From Calonectria ilicicola (Eukaryota; Ascomycota; Sordariomycetes; Hypocreales; Nectriaceae), in assembly GCA_020809705.1 (NCBI GenBank), contig CP085829.1, positions 2,418,001 to 2,482,000 on the forward strand: DNA of 64,000 bases, written 5' to 3'. The notes under the pieces were generated by a model. It had not been told where the DNA came from, searched no databases, and saw nothing but the letters and a program-made list of their open reading frames with translations. The number at the start of each line of letters is the position of its first letter. The first letter of the stretch is position 1. The translations under genes and the position numbers were made by a program. Below are positions 46,452 through 58,500 of this stretch, one piece after another.

Positions 46452-47445
46452 ATGCTGGTCAGTTTTGCTCTCATGACTATTGCCCGGGCCTTGGGCGAGA
46501 CCCCAGAACAAGGCAAGCCGGCACATACTGTGGTGGTTGATTCAACACCGCGTTTGAGTCGTACAATCCAGCGATTCGACTCACTTTCCAGAGATTGGGT
46601 AAAATGCTTGAGGCTGCAATACGATACCAACCGCCACCCAGAACTTGGCAGGCTCTTTGCCAGGACAGCTCGGGTTATGGCTGGTTCAGCCATCATCTAC
46701 TCCAACATGAAAATGCAGGCCAAAAAGGGCAGGATGCAAATTGCAACCGCACCACTGGTCAAAGTACTCAAGGATACTCGCAAGGCCATCATTTCAAGCC
46801 AAAGGATTACGCACATGAAGGAAATGGAGTCCTGGGTTCTTCCCAAGAAGCCTTTCCCAGGAACTTCCCCGTCCGACCCCGAATTCCAAGAATATGAGCG
46901 CCGAAGGCAACAGAATGACAAAGCCGAGTCCTTGGTGGAGCTCAGGAAGAAACCGGTGCAGTGTTGCATGTTTGTAGCCTTGTCCTTATTTCAGTTTCTC
47001 TACCCAAACGACATTCACGATTTTGTCGCCGAGTATGAGGATGAGGTCGTTTCCGACACCTTCAATAGAGCCATCTCGATCGATGATGCCAAGACGTACG
47101 AAAGCCTGCAGATGAAGAACCACTGTCGGGAACGACTTACACCGCCACAAGACAAAATTCCCATATGGGAGCTTCCGTTTGGAGAAATCACATGTGTTCC
47201 TCGCTTCGTACGCAATCCCATGGGGTGCGGAGCACCCATTGTTAGCAACCAACGTCGCATAGAAAGTGAGCTTTCTTTTTCATTTCGTGCCATTGACTAC
47301 TGTCACTGACCAAAGGGACCTAGGGAATGAATGGGAATACATCAACCTCAACCGTAACAATAGGCCGCAACACATTGGGACGACAGTGACGTGTCGCAGC
47401 CGTTATGGCACGGAGTCGGTGAGCAGCTATGACTCGCTGCCATGA
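46452..47445 (+). CDS. Hypothetical protein, two exons, 311 aa
   Basis: Exon 1 is 46452-47265 and exon 2 is 47324-47445. The 58-nt intron has donor GTGAGC, branch CACTGAC and acceptor CCTAG. A nearer AG (AAAG) would give an immediate stop, and without splicing the frame ends at 47309. The spliced tail reads RNEWEYINLNRNNRPQHIG and continues for about 20 more residues, ending SSYDSLP, much more protein-like than the read-through. The product is soluble and mixed charged. Notable parts are DWVKCLRLQYDTNRHPELGR, PDPEFQEYERRRQQN-like charged helix (about 155-175), and FLYPNDIHDFVAEYEDEVVS. I do not recognise the family. A start at an upstream GTG is less likely than the ATG at 46452, whose first residues are hydrophobic (MLVSFALMTIA), so upstream exons may be missing. 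Confidence 0.6.
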
Positions 47446-48231
47446 GGCCATACACACCACTCGCAGCGTCAATATTGCGACTAAATGGAAGGGTGGAAAG
47501 AGGAAACAAAAAACAAGGGAGGGGAGGCAGCGGAACCCAACCCGATTTGAGGTTGGGCCGTCTTGAATTTTTTTTTTTTTTTGAATGTAACCTGTGACAT
47601 GTACATGAGCACATTTTATCCGCACATAGAACTTCTGCCAATTGTAAATACATGCTGCAAGACATTGTCCCGCGTTACTGACTTATAAAAAATTGAATAA
47701 ACATGGCTCGGGGAATTTTTATGACCCTAGCTGGGCCTTAAATATTTTACTGGTTCTTGATCTCAATTCTACGCATAATGACGTTGGGAATATCGGATTT
47801 GAAATGACATGTTGCAAATAGTGGGAGCTATGCCTGACAGGTAAATGAGGGTTGCATACCTAGGGAGGATGGGCACATGGAATACGAATACAGTATCGTA
47901 AACGCGTTGCCTGTCCCAAAGCAAACCAGTGCGTAAATGTGCCTCTGATCCATGCAGCCCTGGAATTTCCCAGCGATCAGGAGACCATCCCCTGGACATG
48001 AGCGAAATGCATGTATACATCATAGCGGTAGATAGCAATGTTTATTCATATACCGGGGCATTGGTTTTGGTTTGTTGAGGTTTGGCAGACACAGCCATTT
48101 TCTCACTTTTGGAAGTCTCGAGGAACGGGAACGGCACCACAACCCAAAAAAAAAGCATTTCCATGACACCTGGAGCCGCTGCGGATCCGTAAACGTTCGC
48201 ATACCACTGCTTTCCAACTGGCTGCCCGTCA
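47446..48231. other. Intergenic region, 0.8 kb
   Basis: 3' UTR of the preceding gene and promoter of AIM11. It has a poly-T run near 47568-47582. No gene-like frame. Confidence 0.55.
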
Positions 48232-48759
48232 ATGGAGGGCGCCTCCGCCATGTCTGGAACCACTAGCTCAACGACAGCTCCTGGCAGCACAAACCAATCT
48301 CCTCCAAACTCATCACCTCTACCACCATGGCTACGCCAATTCAAACAACTAGGCCTCTTTTTTGCGGGAGCCGGATTTATGGCTGCATCAGTGGCTGTTT
48401 CGAGGCGTGCCGTGCTGAGAAGGCAGCTGGACTCGATCCCAAAGTTTTACTCATCTAACCGAGCCCCCATCAAATTTGATTCGGCGGATAGGTCTGCGCT
48501 TGCGGCACAGGCCCTGAGCTTGGCAACGCTCAACGTCATGAGCTTCGGAATTATGCTTACCGGGGGTCTCTCCTGGGGCTTCGATTTATGCTCCGTGGAA
48601 GAGCTCCGGGCAAGGACACAGGCAGTGACCCGGCGGCAAGGTTTGATAAACGCCGAGGATGAGACACAGATGGAGGAACTGATGAGCGACCTTATGGCTC
48701 GATTGGGCATGGAGAAACCAGCGAGTCCTGGGGAGGAGAGTGAACAAAAGAAAGATTGA
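48232..48759 (+). CDS. AIM11: AIM11-like mitochondrial membrane protein
   Basis: Single exon of 175 codons. AIM11 (altered inheritance of mitochondria 11) is a small fungal membrane protein of poorly known role. The N-terminal 30 residues are Ser/Thr/Pro-rich. The first membrane helix (about 41-58) reads LGLFFAGAGFMAASVAVSRR, followed by the family segment LRRQLDSIPKFYSSN. The second helix (about 95-117) contains ATLNVMSFGIMLTGGLSWGF, the most characteristic family motif. It is followed by a charged helical tail (CSVEELRARTQAVTRRQG) and an acidic, disordered end. The first ATG (48232) is used here; a second in-frame ATG six codons later (MSGTTSST) is an equally good start. Confidence 0.9.
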   Translation: MEGASAMSGTTSSTTAPGSTNQSPPNSSPLPPWLRQFKQLGLFFAGAGFMAASVAVSRRAVLRRQLDSIPKFYSSNRAPIKFDSADRSALAAQALSLATLNVMSFGIMLTGGLSWGFDLCSVEELRARTQAVTRRQGLINAEDETQMEELMSDLMARLGMEKPASPGEESEQKKD

Positions 48760-50143
48760 GGACGTCATTTTGCCTCACGACTCCCGAACCACTTTTAGCG
48801 TCCTCATGCCACGAGGGCATGCGTTCGGGTATGTACACTATATGGCGCGTTTATCATGTCTCGGGGAGACAGCTACCACCTTTGTTAACATTCAATCTTA
48901 ACATTCAATCTTAACATTCAATAGCAACAAGTGGGACAAAATAATAAAGCACAGCACCATCGCCGATCCTGGAATGACAGGGCTCAAGCTCGCAAGATTA
49001 TGATGTGCCTACCAACACAGAGCCACGATGGAGATATAAATTCGGCAACCTGACCATCGGAACTAGCCAGTTGCCATTATGCGAATAGACCGCAGTCAGC
49101 CACGGCTGCCCCTCCTCAGTCTCTCGCGAGCCAGTGGGGAAAGTGTAATCACAGACGCTACAGCCATGGTGGGCTGCCAGCGCACACACGTCTGAATGTT
49201 TTGCGTCTTTCGGCGCTATTTTGACCTGTACTTTGTTTTTTGTGCCAGAGTCCACGCCTCCCCTCTCAACGGAGGGATGACGAGATCAATTCTCAACAGG
49301 CAACAGGGGCTGTTTCGGGTTTGACCTCGCCGCCGAGACACTTGCCATAGTCACAAGCGACGACGGAGATGGCCAGGTCCGGGCTAGACGGGGTGGTGTT
49401 GGGTGGATAACGTCGCAGTCAAAACTTGAGATTCCCAGAACCTGTCCACGGTCGCTGCGATCTTGAACAGAGAGCACCTAGTGTCACCCGTGAAAAAAAA
49501 GCAAAACTGGCCCACACCATAGCCATTTCTGGCAGAGCCGAGTCTCATCCAATGTGGAAATCATGGCTGGTCTAGGCCCCGGCGTTACCATATCATTATT
49601 TGTTGGAATTGTAGTAGCCCGTGGCGGCCTGCGATGGCTATTTCAGTGCCAGGGTTGTCGCGATCAGGGAGTCGCCAAAAAGGGCGCCGCTTTTGGCCAT
49701 GGCTCTCCCTAGCCTTGTAAAATGACAGCTCGGCCCAACGCACTGGACATGGTAATCCCGGGGGGGCGCCATCCTCGTCAAATGGGCGTGCTTTAGGGCA
49801 GCAAGAGGCTTAGCCCAACCAGTGGTGTCCGCATGAGTTGCGCATCCCCGTTCTGGTAGCTGACGAGGAGCCAATACTAGTGTCTGGTGTGAGCAGGGCC
49901 TCGAGGAGGCTTGAAGGGCTTGGGTACGCCCACTCCATGCCTCCTCGATCGCCGTGGTTTGATCAGGTCTTCCATATCAGAGCATGGGCCCTGATTTTGT
50001 GATTGTGATTATTTTTTATCCATTCATTCATTTTCATTCGTCTTTCATTTCCCTCTTAATTCTGATGCTCCTCTTTTGACCGTTATTCTTACGAGTGAGA
50101 GCGTGCAGCATTGCGCGTTACACATTAACTCAAGGGCGGCGAG
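48760..50143. other. Intergenic region, 1.4 kb
   Basis: AIM11 3' UTR and the promoter of the next + strand gene. It contains the 13-bp tandem repeat listed separately. Frames here are short and look random. No RNA gene recognised. Confidence 0.55.
48885..48922. repeat. Tandem repeat, 13-bp unit x3
   Basis: Three head-to-tail copies of TTAACATTCAATC (last copy ends ATA) lie about 125 bp after the AIM11 stop codon, probably inside or near its 3' end region. Confidence 0.85.
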
Positions 50144-51848
50144 ATGGCTGAGTTGGAACCTGAATTTCAGGTCCGCGTTTGGAGGTACACATACGCCGAG
50201 TCGAGTGGGGGTGGGACGATTTTACTGAATTCCCCTCAAGAACACCCTGACAAGAAGCACGATACTCTAGTCCTTCGGCAAGTGAACTCGGACGCCGAGA
50301 ATAAGGTCTGGATTCAGGAAGAGGCATCTCGTTTCTTCCGAAGGACGCTTCAGTCTGTGGGCGTGCCCCTTCTAGACGAGGCCCACGGAGTCATTGTCCG
50401 TGACGGTCACGCCAGAACAATCCCAGAGAAGGGGGAGAGGGCCGTAACACACACATACAGTCGAGGGGATCGAATTTGGGTTGATCGAAAGCTTGTCCCA
50501 ACCTACGACATCGACCAAGACAGGAGCAAAATCCCCGTCATCGACCTTGAATCTTGCCGCATCTTCGAGATTCCGTTCCAGTACATTTGCTTCGTTCCCC
50601 AGTTGACTAAGAAAGATGGATCGAGCGAGTATCATATAACGCCTGTCGGCCCGGTCGTCAATGCGTTCCGCGGGCAGAAGAAAACCAAGGCTCGTATCTA
50701 CTTTCGGTGGCCAGTCGACAAGCCGGCTGATATTTCCTACGTTTGGCTTGATCAGAAAGACAAAGCTAACTCCAAGGAGATGAAGTCTTTTGCTCAAATG
50801 AAAGGCCTCGAGCACAAAAAAATAGCGTTCCGAAGCCAGTGGCAAGCTCTCAGCAAGAAACTAGCAGGGCTTGGCCTCTTGTTTGGCGATGAGATGATCC
50901 AAGGTCCAGCAGATATTCTGGACTCGTCCAGCGACAGTGAGGGAGAAGACCTGGCGCTGAACTGGCAGACTGGCTCGAGTGCGGTAACTACGCCTGTCTC
51001 TGCAGGTGTAAGGATGATGCTAACATTGGCAACAGCAAAAGAGTTGCTGCAACCTGAACCCGTGCCCGGCCTTCAACAACCCCGACATAGATCTCGTTGC
51101 CTCGTATATAGGCGGCTACCGGTGGATGGAACACTACCACGTTCAAGACGACGACCTCAACGAGTGCCCCCGCGGTGCCGAGCACCGGGGCCACTGTGTT
51201 TTGCGCGATAATCGTACGAGATGTGCCTATGCCACGGATCGAGTCCGACACACCTGCTGCAAGCTCAGGACGAACCCACTTCTCCCAGGACCGCATGGCG
51301 ACCCTTCAGATGTTACCTTGCCTCTCTGGGAGACGACTGCCGGCGACGAGTACTTTGTCGATGTATCCAGAAATGTCCGGACCCGGACACAGCTGGAGGA
51401 CCGAGACGAGATCCCTCCCGAGATGGAACGCCTTCGTCAACAACTGTTGGAAGACGTTGGACCCCTACAACAACAGCCGCAACGACAGCGTCTACTGCCA
51501 ACCGATGTCAGTATGAAAGATGCCTTCTCTGAGTTTGCTGGGGGGACTCCCCAATCTCAGACATCTCTTGCGAGTAGCCAGCAGACGGCTGGAAGCGGTG
51601 ATGGAGTGCTCACGACACAAACAACGCCAAATAGTTACCCTGTTAACCAGGTCTACTCCAACGTTTTCACTCCATCTTTCCCAGAATCTGCGGACACAAA
51701 TCTCTATGCCTTGCAGCCTAACCCATGTCTCGAGTATCCTGCTCGAATGGACACCACCGATTCCTTCGACTCAGCCAACCCTTATGCCTCACAGATTATA
51801 ATGGATTCTGACGAACGAGCTTACCGAGACAAGGCGCCTGAGCGCTAA
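50144..51848 (+). CDS. Hypothetical protein with cysteine-rich C-terminal half, 550 aa
   Basis: Two frames are best joined by a 52-nt intron: exon 1 50144-50983, exon 2 51036-51848. Donor GTAACT, branch GATGCTAAC and acceptor AACAG keep the frame in phase 0. Read-through instead gives an Arg/Pro-rich tail ending at 51211. Residues 1-280 are a mixed alpha/beta-like, soluble region (VWRYTYAESSGGG; HITPVGPVVNAFRGQKKTKA; RIYFRWPVDKPADISYVWL). Exon 2 opens with a cysteine cluster, QKSCCNLNPCPAFNN, followed by single cysteines at LNECPRG, GHC, TRC and a CC pair in VRHTCCKL, spread over about 75 residues; then a Gln-, Ser- and Pro-rich disordered end. There is no signal peptide, so the cysteines may bind metal rather than form disulphides. 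I do not recognise the family. Confidence 0.62.
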
Positions 51849-52568
51849 GTCAAACTTTTCCTTTCTCTATATGGATGGTGGTCTGGTTTATTCTTTTCTC
51901 TTATTGTCCCAACCCAAAAGCCTTGTATTTTCGATTTTGCGAGAATCATGACCCGTCACGACCAAAGCCATCAAGTGTTTTATGACCTAGCAATCAACTA
52001 TCGTTTTTGTCTTTTTTTTTTTTTCTCTCTCAGTTTTGTTTCCTTTATCTTCGTTTCTTTTTTTTTCCCCTATTTCCCACTTGCGTCACCAAATTGCCGA
52101 TTTCAACCCCCTCCCCCTATCTTACGATATTTTTTTGTCTTCTACCTCTGTACAACAACAATCGGCTGTTATTAGACTAGTGTATAATGTTGTACGACCA
52201 GAGCATCGCCAAGCGTATTAGCTACAGCTTTAAGGCATTCGGCGGAGTTTTGAGGGTTCTCTGTTCATATGTTGTTTTGATCAAATTTAGGGGAGACATG
52301 GATTTTAGACTGTGTACACTTCCAAGCCTGCTCGTCTAGGCAAGTAAAGCAATACACTTCCGTGCGGATTTCATTTCATTGCTCAGTTCCTCATTACTGC
52401 TACGTACTCAAATATTACAAAGCCGCGTCTGGATATAAAAAATAGCCGATCCCATTTCCTTCATGTCCGGCCCATCCGTCTCCCATGACCAGAACCCCAA
52501 ACCAATCAGACAACGCCCCATCCTCGTACACGCCAATCAATGTATCCTACCCGGCCTACTCGTTGGTC
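51849..52568. other. Convergent intergenic region, 0.7 kb
   Basis: The region holds the 3' ends of two convergent genes. It is T-rich on the + strand (poly-T runs near 52012-52023 and 52051-52060). No gene-like frame. Confidence 0.55.
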
Positions 52569-55500
52569 TTACAAAAAGCCCTTAGTGAGACTAGGTGCCC
52601 GACTAAGACTGCTCTTCCTCTTGGGTACATCAATCATGGACACATCATCACCCTCGCTTACCCGCCAGGGGCCCATGCGACTGCGAACGCTACCCATAAC
52701 GCTTCCTGACCCCTTGTCGTTCCGCAGGTTTTTCCATCCCTGTAGCTCTCGCTCCAGTCGGAGCGTGTTCTCTTTCTCTTCGCGCAGTTCTCTCTCAGCA
52801 CGGCGGGCCGAGAGCTGGTTATTAGACTCGGAAGCCTGCAACTCCTCGATCGTCATTAGGAGCTTATCGACCTTGTCACGCATCCGGGAGACATCTTCCG
52901 AAAGTTGGCTGTTTTGTTTGTCCTTGCGGTCAATTTGACCCTGCAAGTCCTTGACAATTCGGTCCACATTTCGGACGGATCGCTGAGACTTGCTGCGTTC
53001 ATTTTCCTGGTCCTCGAGTTGAGACTCAAGCTGTAAATCTGTTAGTGGTGATTGCGTTGTATGCTAGTAGATGTGCTTTCTTACCTCTTGGATTCGCTTG
53101 TGAAGGAACTTGATGTCCTGGCTCGCGCTAGAGTACCCCTTGGTCTCGAGATCAACGAGCTTAAGCTGAGCTTCATTGAGGTTCTTCTCAAGCGAGGCTT
53201 TCTGTTGCTGTAACTTGGCGCTTGTCTCGCGTTCAACAGTGACATCCTTCTGAATTTCAGTAATCAAAGCCTCCGCCCGTCTCATCTTTTCTACGGCAGC
53301 GGCAGCAATATCCTCTTGCTGGGCAAGGTTGGACTTGAGTTCCAGAATTTCTCTGTCCATGTTGGCGGCATTTCGAAGGGATGGACTTTCGCCCTTGACA
53401 AGATCTTCAAGGCCAGCCTTGGCTTCCTCGAGGCGAGCTTCGACGTTGCGCTTCTCTCGCAGGAGAGAATCGCGCTCCGCGGAAACCTCATCGACTGATG
53501 CCCTGAGAGTTCGAACTTGCGACAACAGTGACACAACTTTGCCTTGGGCCTCATTGTGGGCGTTGACCGCCTCATCCCGTGATGAAGCAACATCGGCCAA
53601 CGTCGATTCCAGACGAGACTTTTCCTTAGACCAGGTAGAGCTGTTCAGAACTTCATCGTCCCATTTAGACCTCAGTTCATCGAGCTCTTCTCGAAGACGG
53701 GTGATCTCTGCCTGCTTGAATAGTTTTTCTTCTCGAGCGAGGTCAAGCTCGTTCGTCAAGGTAGCGAACTCGGCCTGGTATTTCTTGCGGGTTTGCTCCA
53801 TGCTGGATTCCTTATCCTCAATCTCAATAGCACGCTGGTTGCGGTAATCCTCCAATTCATGCTGAAGGCGCTTTTTGGCTTGAGATACTGCCTCTAAGTC
53901 GGTGGAGACATCCTCGAGCTTCTCTTCGAGTCGTTGGTTTTGACGTTGCAAGTCTTCGATATTGGCATCCATCTTGTCGCGCTCTGCCATGAACTCTGCG
54001 TAGCTGTCTTCAGCCTCCTTTGCTTGCGACTTAGCAAATTGTTCTGCACGGCTCGCCTTAAGAACTGCGATCTCGGCCTGCTCTAGCTTGCTAAAGTACT
54101 CATCTGCTCGACTCTTGTAGAGATCGAGGCTAGATGTTACATCGACAACCTTCGATGTTTCTGCATCAAGTCGGATCTGGATGTCAGCAAACTCTTGGAG
54201 GAGTTCGTTGCGGTTCTGGGCCTCCTGCTCCCGAGCGAGCGTCATCTCCTGAAGATCCCCCCTCACATCGCGTAGTTCTACCTCCGCCTTGGCTCGGTCA
54301 CGCCGTAATTTCTCAAAGTGGACCTTGATGTCGGTAAGCTCTGCAACCGCATCCTTGTGGCTGTGAATGAGAGCCCGACGAGACTCTTCCTGGCTATTGA
54401 GGACGTCCAAGATTTCTTCATGGGTCCGAGTCTGAACATCTCGGAGGGAGAGCTCGCCGGACCGGATTGTCTTTTCGAGTGCAGAAACCTTCTTGGTGGA
54501 GTCGTCAAGCATCTCATGCAGTCTACTATTCACCATTTCGAGCTTCTGGATTCGCTGCAACGAGGGACTTTGCTCATCGTATGCATCTGGAACTGGAGTG
54601 CTTCTGTCAAGCTGGCTCTGAAGGTGACGATTTTGCATTTCCTTAAGTTGAAGCTGATTCTGAAGCTCCTCAACTTCGGCCTTCAAATCCATCCGGTGGT
54701 TGAATGTCACAGTGTCTACAGTCCTGTCCGAACGAATCGAATCTGGCTGAGGATCGTTATCTTGGACACGACGGGTAGGAGTAGTGGGGATCGAGTTATT
54801 TCGGGCATGAATTTTGGCAGCACGTCTCTGAGTTGGCGATCCATGGAAGGGTGCCTCGTTAAGGTGAATCTCCTCCAGCTTAGGACGGCTGGGGGTGTCA
54901 TTGCGCGAGGCCCTCAGCTCAGCTAGTTGGTTCTCGGCATTTGTCCTTGCGACAGTTTGCACACGGAGACTTTGCTGAAGCTCCTCCACCTTCCGGACGA
55001 GGTCGAAATTTTGGATGAGAATCTGTTCGTCATCCCCCTCTGACTGAGGAGGGATCGAAACATCGGGATCGACCGTTCTGAGAATATCGAGCATCTGGGC
55101 TCGGAGCTCAGCAAGTTCCTTGTCGCGAGAATCTAGCGAGGCCTGGAGAGAGCGAACAGTAGTCTGGGCTTGGGTTCGAAGCTGCTTTTCCGACTCAATT
55201 GTTCGATTGGCCTCAGCAAGATGGGCGGTAAAAGTAGAAGAAGCTTTTTCAGCGTTCCTACTCGACTTGACCTCACGGGCAACCTCATGACTCAGATCCT
55301 CGAGCGTCAACTGCAATTTTTCGGCTCTCTTTTCAAGGGAAGCAATGGCAACTTGTGAATCGCCTAACTGCTTATGTAGCTTGGTATTTTGTTCTTCAAG
55401 CTTTGCCTTCTCTCGTTGCAAGGTGAGAATCTGACCACGGGACGCTTCGGTTGCACGAGAAGATGAGCGAGCAATTTCAAGGCCCTTTTGTTGGAGCTTA

Positions 55501-58500
55501 TTCAGCAGGGCGCGGTTATCGTTTTCTGAGGCTGTCAGGCGACCCTTGACAGTGACAAGTTCGCGCTCCAACCTCTCCTTCGCTTGGTCGTTCTTCAAAC
55601 CGAACTCACCAGACTCAAGAATCATCTTGTTCAAGTCATCGATTTGATGGTTGAGCTTTGCACACTCTTCCTCAAACCATTGAAGACGTTCTTGAGCTGC
55701 GTCGAGGTCCTTCCGAAGACTTGCTTCTCGTTCGCGGGCAGCTTGAGAAGCCTGTCGCTCTCCTGCCAGTTCGGCTTGCTCTCGTGCCTCCTCAGCAGCA
55801 GTCTTAGCGGCTCGGAGTTTCCGAATTTCGTGTCGAGCATCTTCACGTTCCTTCTCTGCAGTAGTTCGCGCCTCCATCGTTCTCCTCAGAGTGTCTTGCT
55901 GTGCATATAATTCCTTCTCAATAATGATCTTGGATTCATTGAGATGATCGTATTCGTCCTTGAGGGATTGATACTTGTGTTCACCGAGAAGTTGAACGTC
56001 GTCACGAGATTGGCGTTCTCGACTGAGATCCATTTGTGCCTTGTACAGTTCCTCTTTGAGGTCCTTGATTTGGGATTCAAGTACTTCACGGTTCTTATCA
56101 GCCTGTGCATCCTCAGACAGGCGGTCCTCCAAGAGCTTCTTCGCATCCTCGGCTTCACGTTCCAGCTGGGATTGTTTGGATGTCATTGCGACCAACTCAG
56201 CCTGAACATCGCGGAACTTGTTGGCGGTCTTTTCCTTGTCCGCAGTGAGTGCCTTCCGCTGATCCTCGAGCGCTTGACGCTCGCTCTCGAACTTTTTATT
56301 GTCTCTTCGTAGGAGCAACAGCTCGCTCTCTTTTTGACGAACAAGGTCTTCGTAGTCAGTTGATGTTTTTGAAAGCTGAGTAAGTTGTTGCTGGATATCT
56401 CGGTTCTCTCGTGACAGTGTGGATTCGCGCAGCTTGACAGACTGCAGCTCCTTTTGAGCTGTATGAAGCTTAACCTCCAGATCTTGATCAATTTTGAGAA
56501 GCTTGCCTTCCAAATCATGGACTTTCCTATCCTTGAGAGAGAGCTGGCTCTGTAGCATCTTCATCTCATCCTCAAGAGCAGCTTCTCTTTCGGAGCGTTC
56601 CGATTGCTTCTTGGATATCTCTATGATGGACTCTTCCAGTTCTGAGAGCTTTTCTGTCAATCGACCCTTTTCTTCTTCCAGTTTGGCGATGAGGGTCGCC
56701 GCCTGTTCTAGCTGAGATCGATGTGTCTCCACATCACGTTCAGCACGATTTTTAGCTTCCAAGAGGCTATCCAACTCGTCCTCGAGCCTCTCCTGATCTT
56801 CAATCGCACCGGCTAGCTTTTCCTCTAGCTCCGCTTCTCGAAGCTGCAGTCGCTTGAAAATCTCCTCCTTGTCCAGTGCAAGGGCTCGCTCACTCTCCAG
56901 AGTTTGTTGAATGCGCACCATTTCAGCATGGCAGTTACGACGCTCCTCCTCAAGTTTCTGGCGATTTTCAGACTCAATAAGCATCTGATCATTCAATTCT
57001 TTGATCATTGCGTCCCGCTTTTTTACTTCGGTTGCTGTTCGTGTAGAACCAAGGAGGGGCTTCATTTTGACCATGAGTTGCCACCAAGGATTTTCAGCAA
57101 GATCAAGATAAACATTAAAGTTTCTTTGGATGATTCGAGTAGCCTCGGTGCGGAACAGTCTCTTGTTGGCTGCTCGGCGGTGGATATAACCTCTGGCAAC
57201 AGACTGAAACCTTGCCATGATTTTAGTGATTAGAGCATCTCGTTGCTCTTCAAGCTCAGCCAGGACACCGGCTCGGAAGAACACCTTTGAAATACCAACA
57301 CGGTAAAGTGTTCTGTCAAGTCCCAATTTCTCGAGCATAAGCGCAGCAGCGGCCTGGCCGTCAATATAACCCTTAGGCATATTTTGACACAGGACTTCGT
57401 ACCGTTGGCGGAACTCAGAGAAGGGCAAGCGATTAGGAAAGCCAGTTCGAGCAATGCGAATACCTTCCAAAACACCATTACAACGTAACTGATCCAGGAC
57501 AAGGAGGTTATTAAACTGCTTTGGTTTTTTCTTGTGATTTGGAAGAATACATCTCACAAAGTGAGGGTGAGTGGAGTGCAGTTGCGTCATCAAGCTATGC
57601 AGTTGTTCCTTGTGCCTTTGGGCAACGGTGCGGAACAGGCCCTTCTTGACACGGCTTCTGCTCCCTCCGAGCTCGTCGTCTGTTTCCACGCAGTCAGAGA
57701 ATAGGGTGGCGATGTGCTTGTCGCTAGATGCAGCAAGAAGTCTTGTGATGTTATCATTCAACGGGTCCTTGTTCTTTTCTAGCCAACCCTCTGTGGAGTA
57801 TTCAACCTCGGCAGCATAATGTGTAAGAATAAAGCCTTGACCGAGGCGCGATGGTCGATATTTTGTCGACTTCTTGTCCCACAAGGAGTTTAATTTCTCG
57901 GTGAACGACTTGTCCGTTGCCTTTGGCATTACAGAGTCCTCGTCAAGACATGAGAAGATACCAATAGGGTTGGAAAGCTCAATGAGATCAATGGTTGGTT
58001 GGAGGTCACGGCCAAAGTCAATAAACTTCCATTCAATCTTCTCCTTAGCATACTCTTCTTGTTCGAGAACAAACATGTGATGGTTGAAGAATTGCTGGAG
58101 CCTTTCGTTTGTGTAGTTGATGCACAGCTGCTCAAAGCTATTGTTTTCGAAAATTTCGAAACCAGCAATATCCAGAACTCCGATAAAGTGTGAATCGTCA
58201 AGTCCCATGCCAGTTCGATCAAGTTGCTGGTTGATGCGATTGACTAGATCACCAAACCCTCGCTCGTAGATACCCTTTGAAAGAGCATCCAGTCCCAGGC
58301 GAACTTGTTCTGGTGTCTGAACCTTCTCTACCCATTCCCGGCCCGCCTTGACCTTGGGGTGAAGCAAACCCTGAAGGAAGGGCTCCAAGGGCACGCCAAG
58401 CAACTTGCACACTCGATTGGCAACTTCTTTCGCATCCGCTGCGAGTCGAGCCTGGTCAGCGGCTCGGCTCTCCTTCACAACGGTGATGTTTCCAAGATGA

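Noticed and set aside
51008..51035. Alternative GTAAGG donor giving a 28-nt intron in the Cys-rich gene
   Set aside because: Too short for a spliceosomal intron with the branch site at about 51019; the GTAACT donor at 50984 is preferred.
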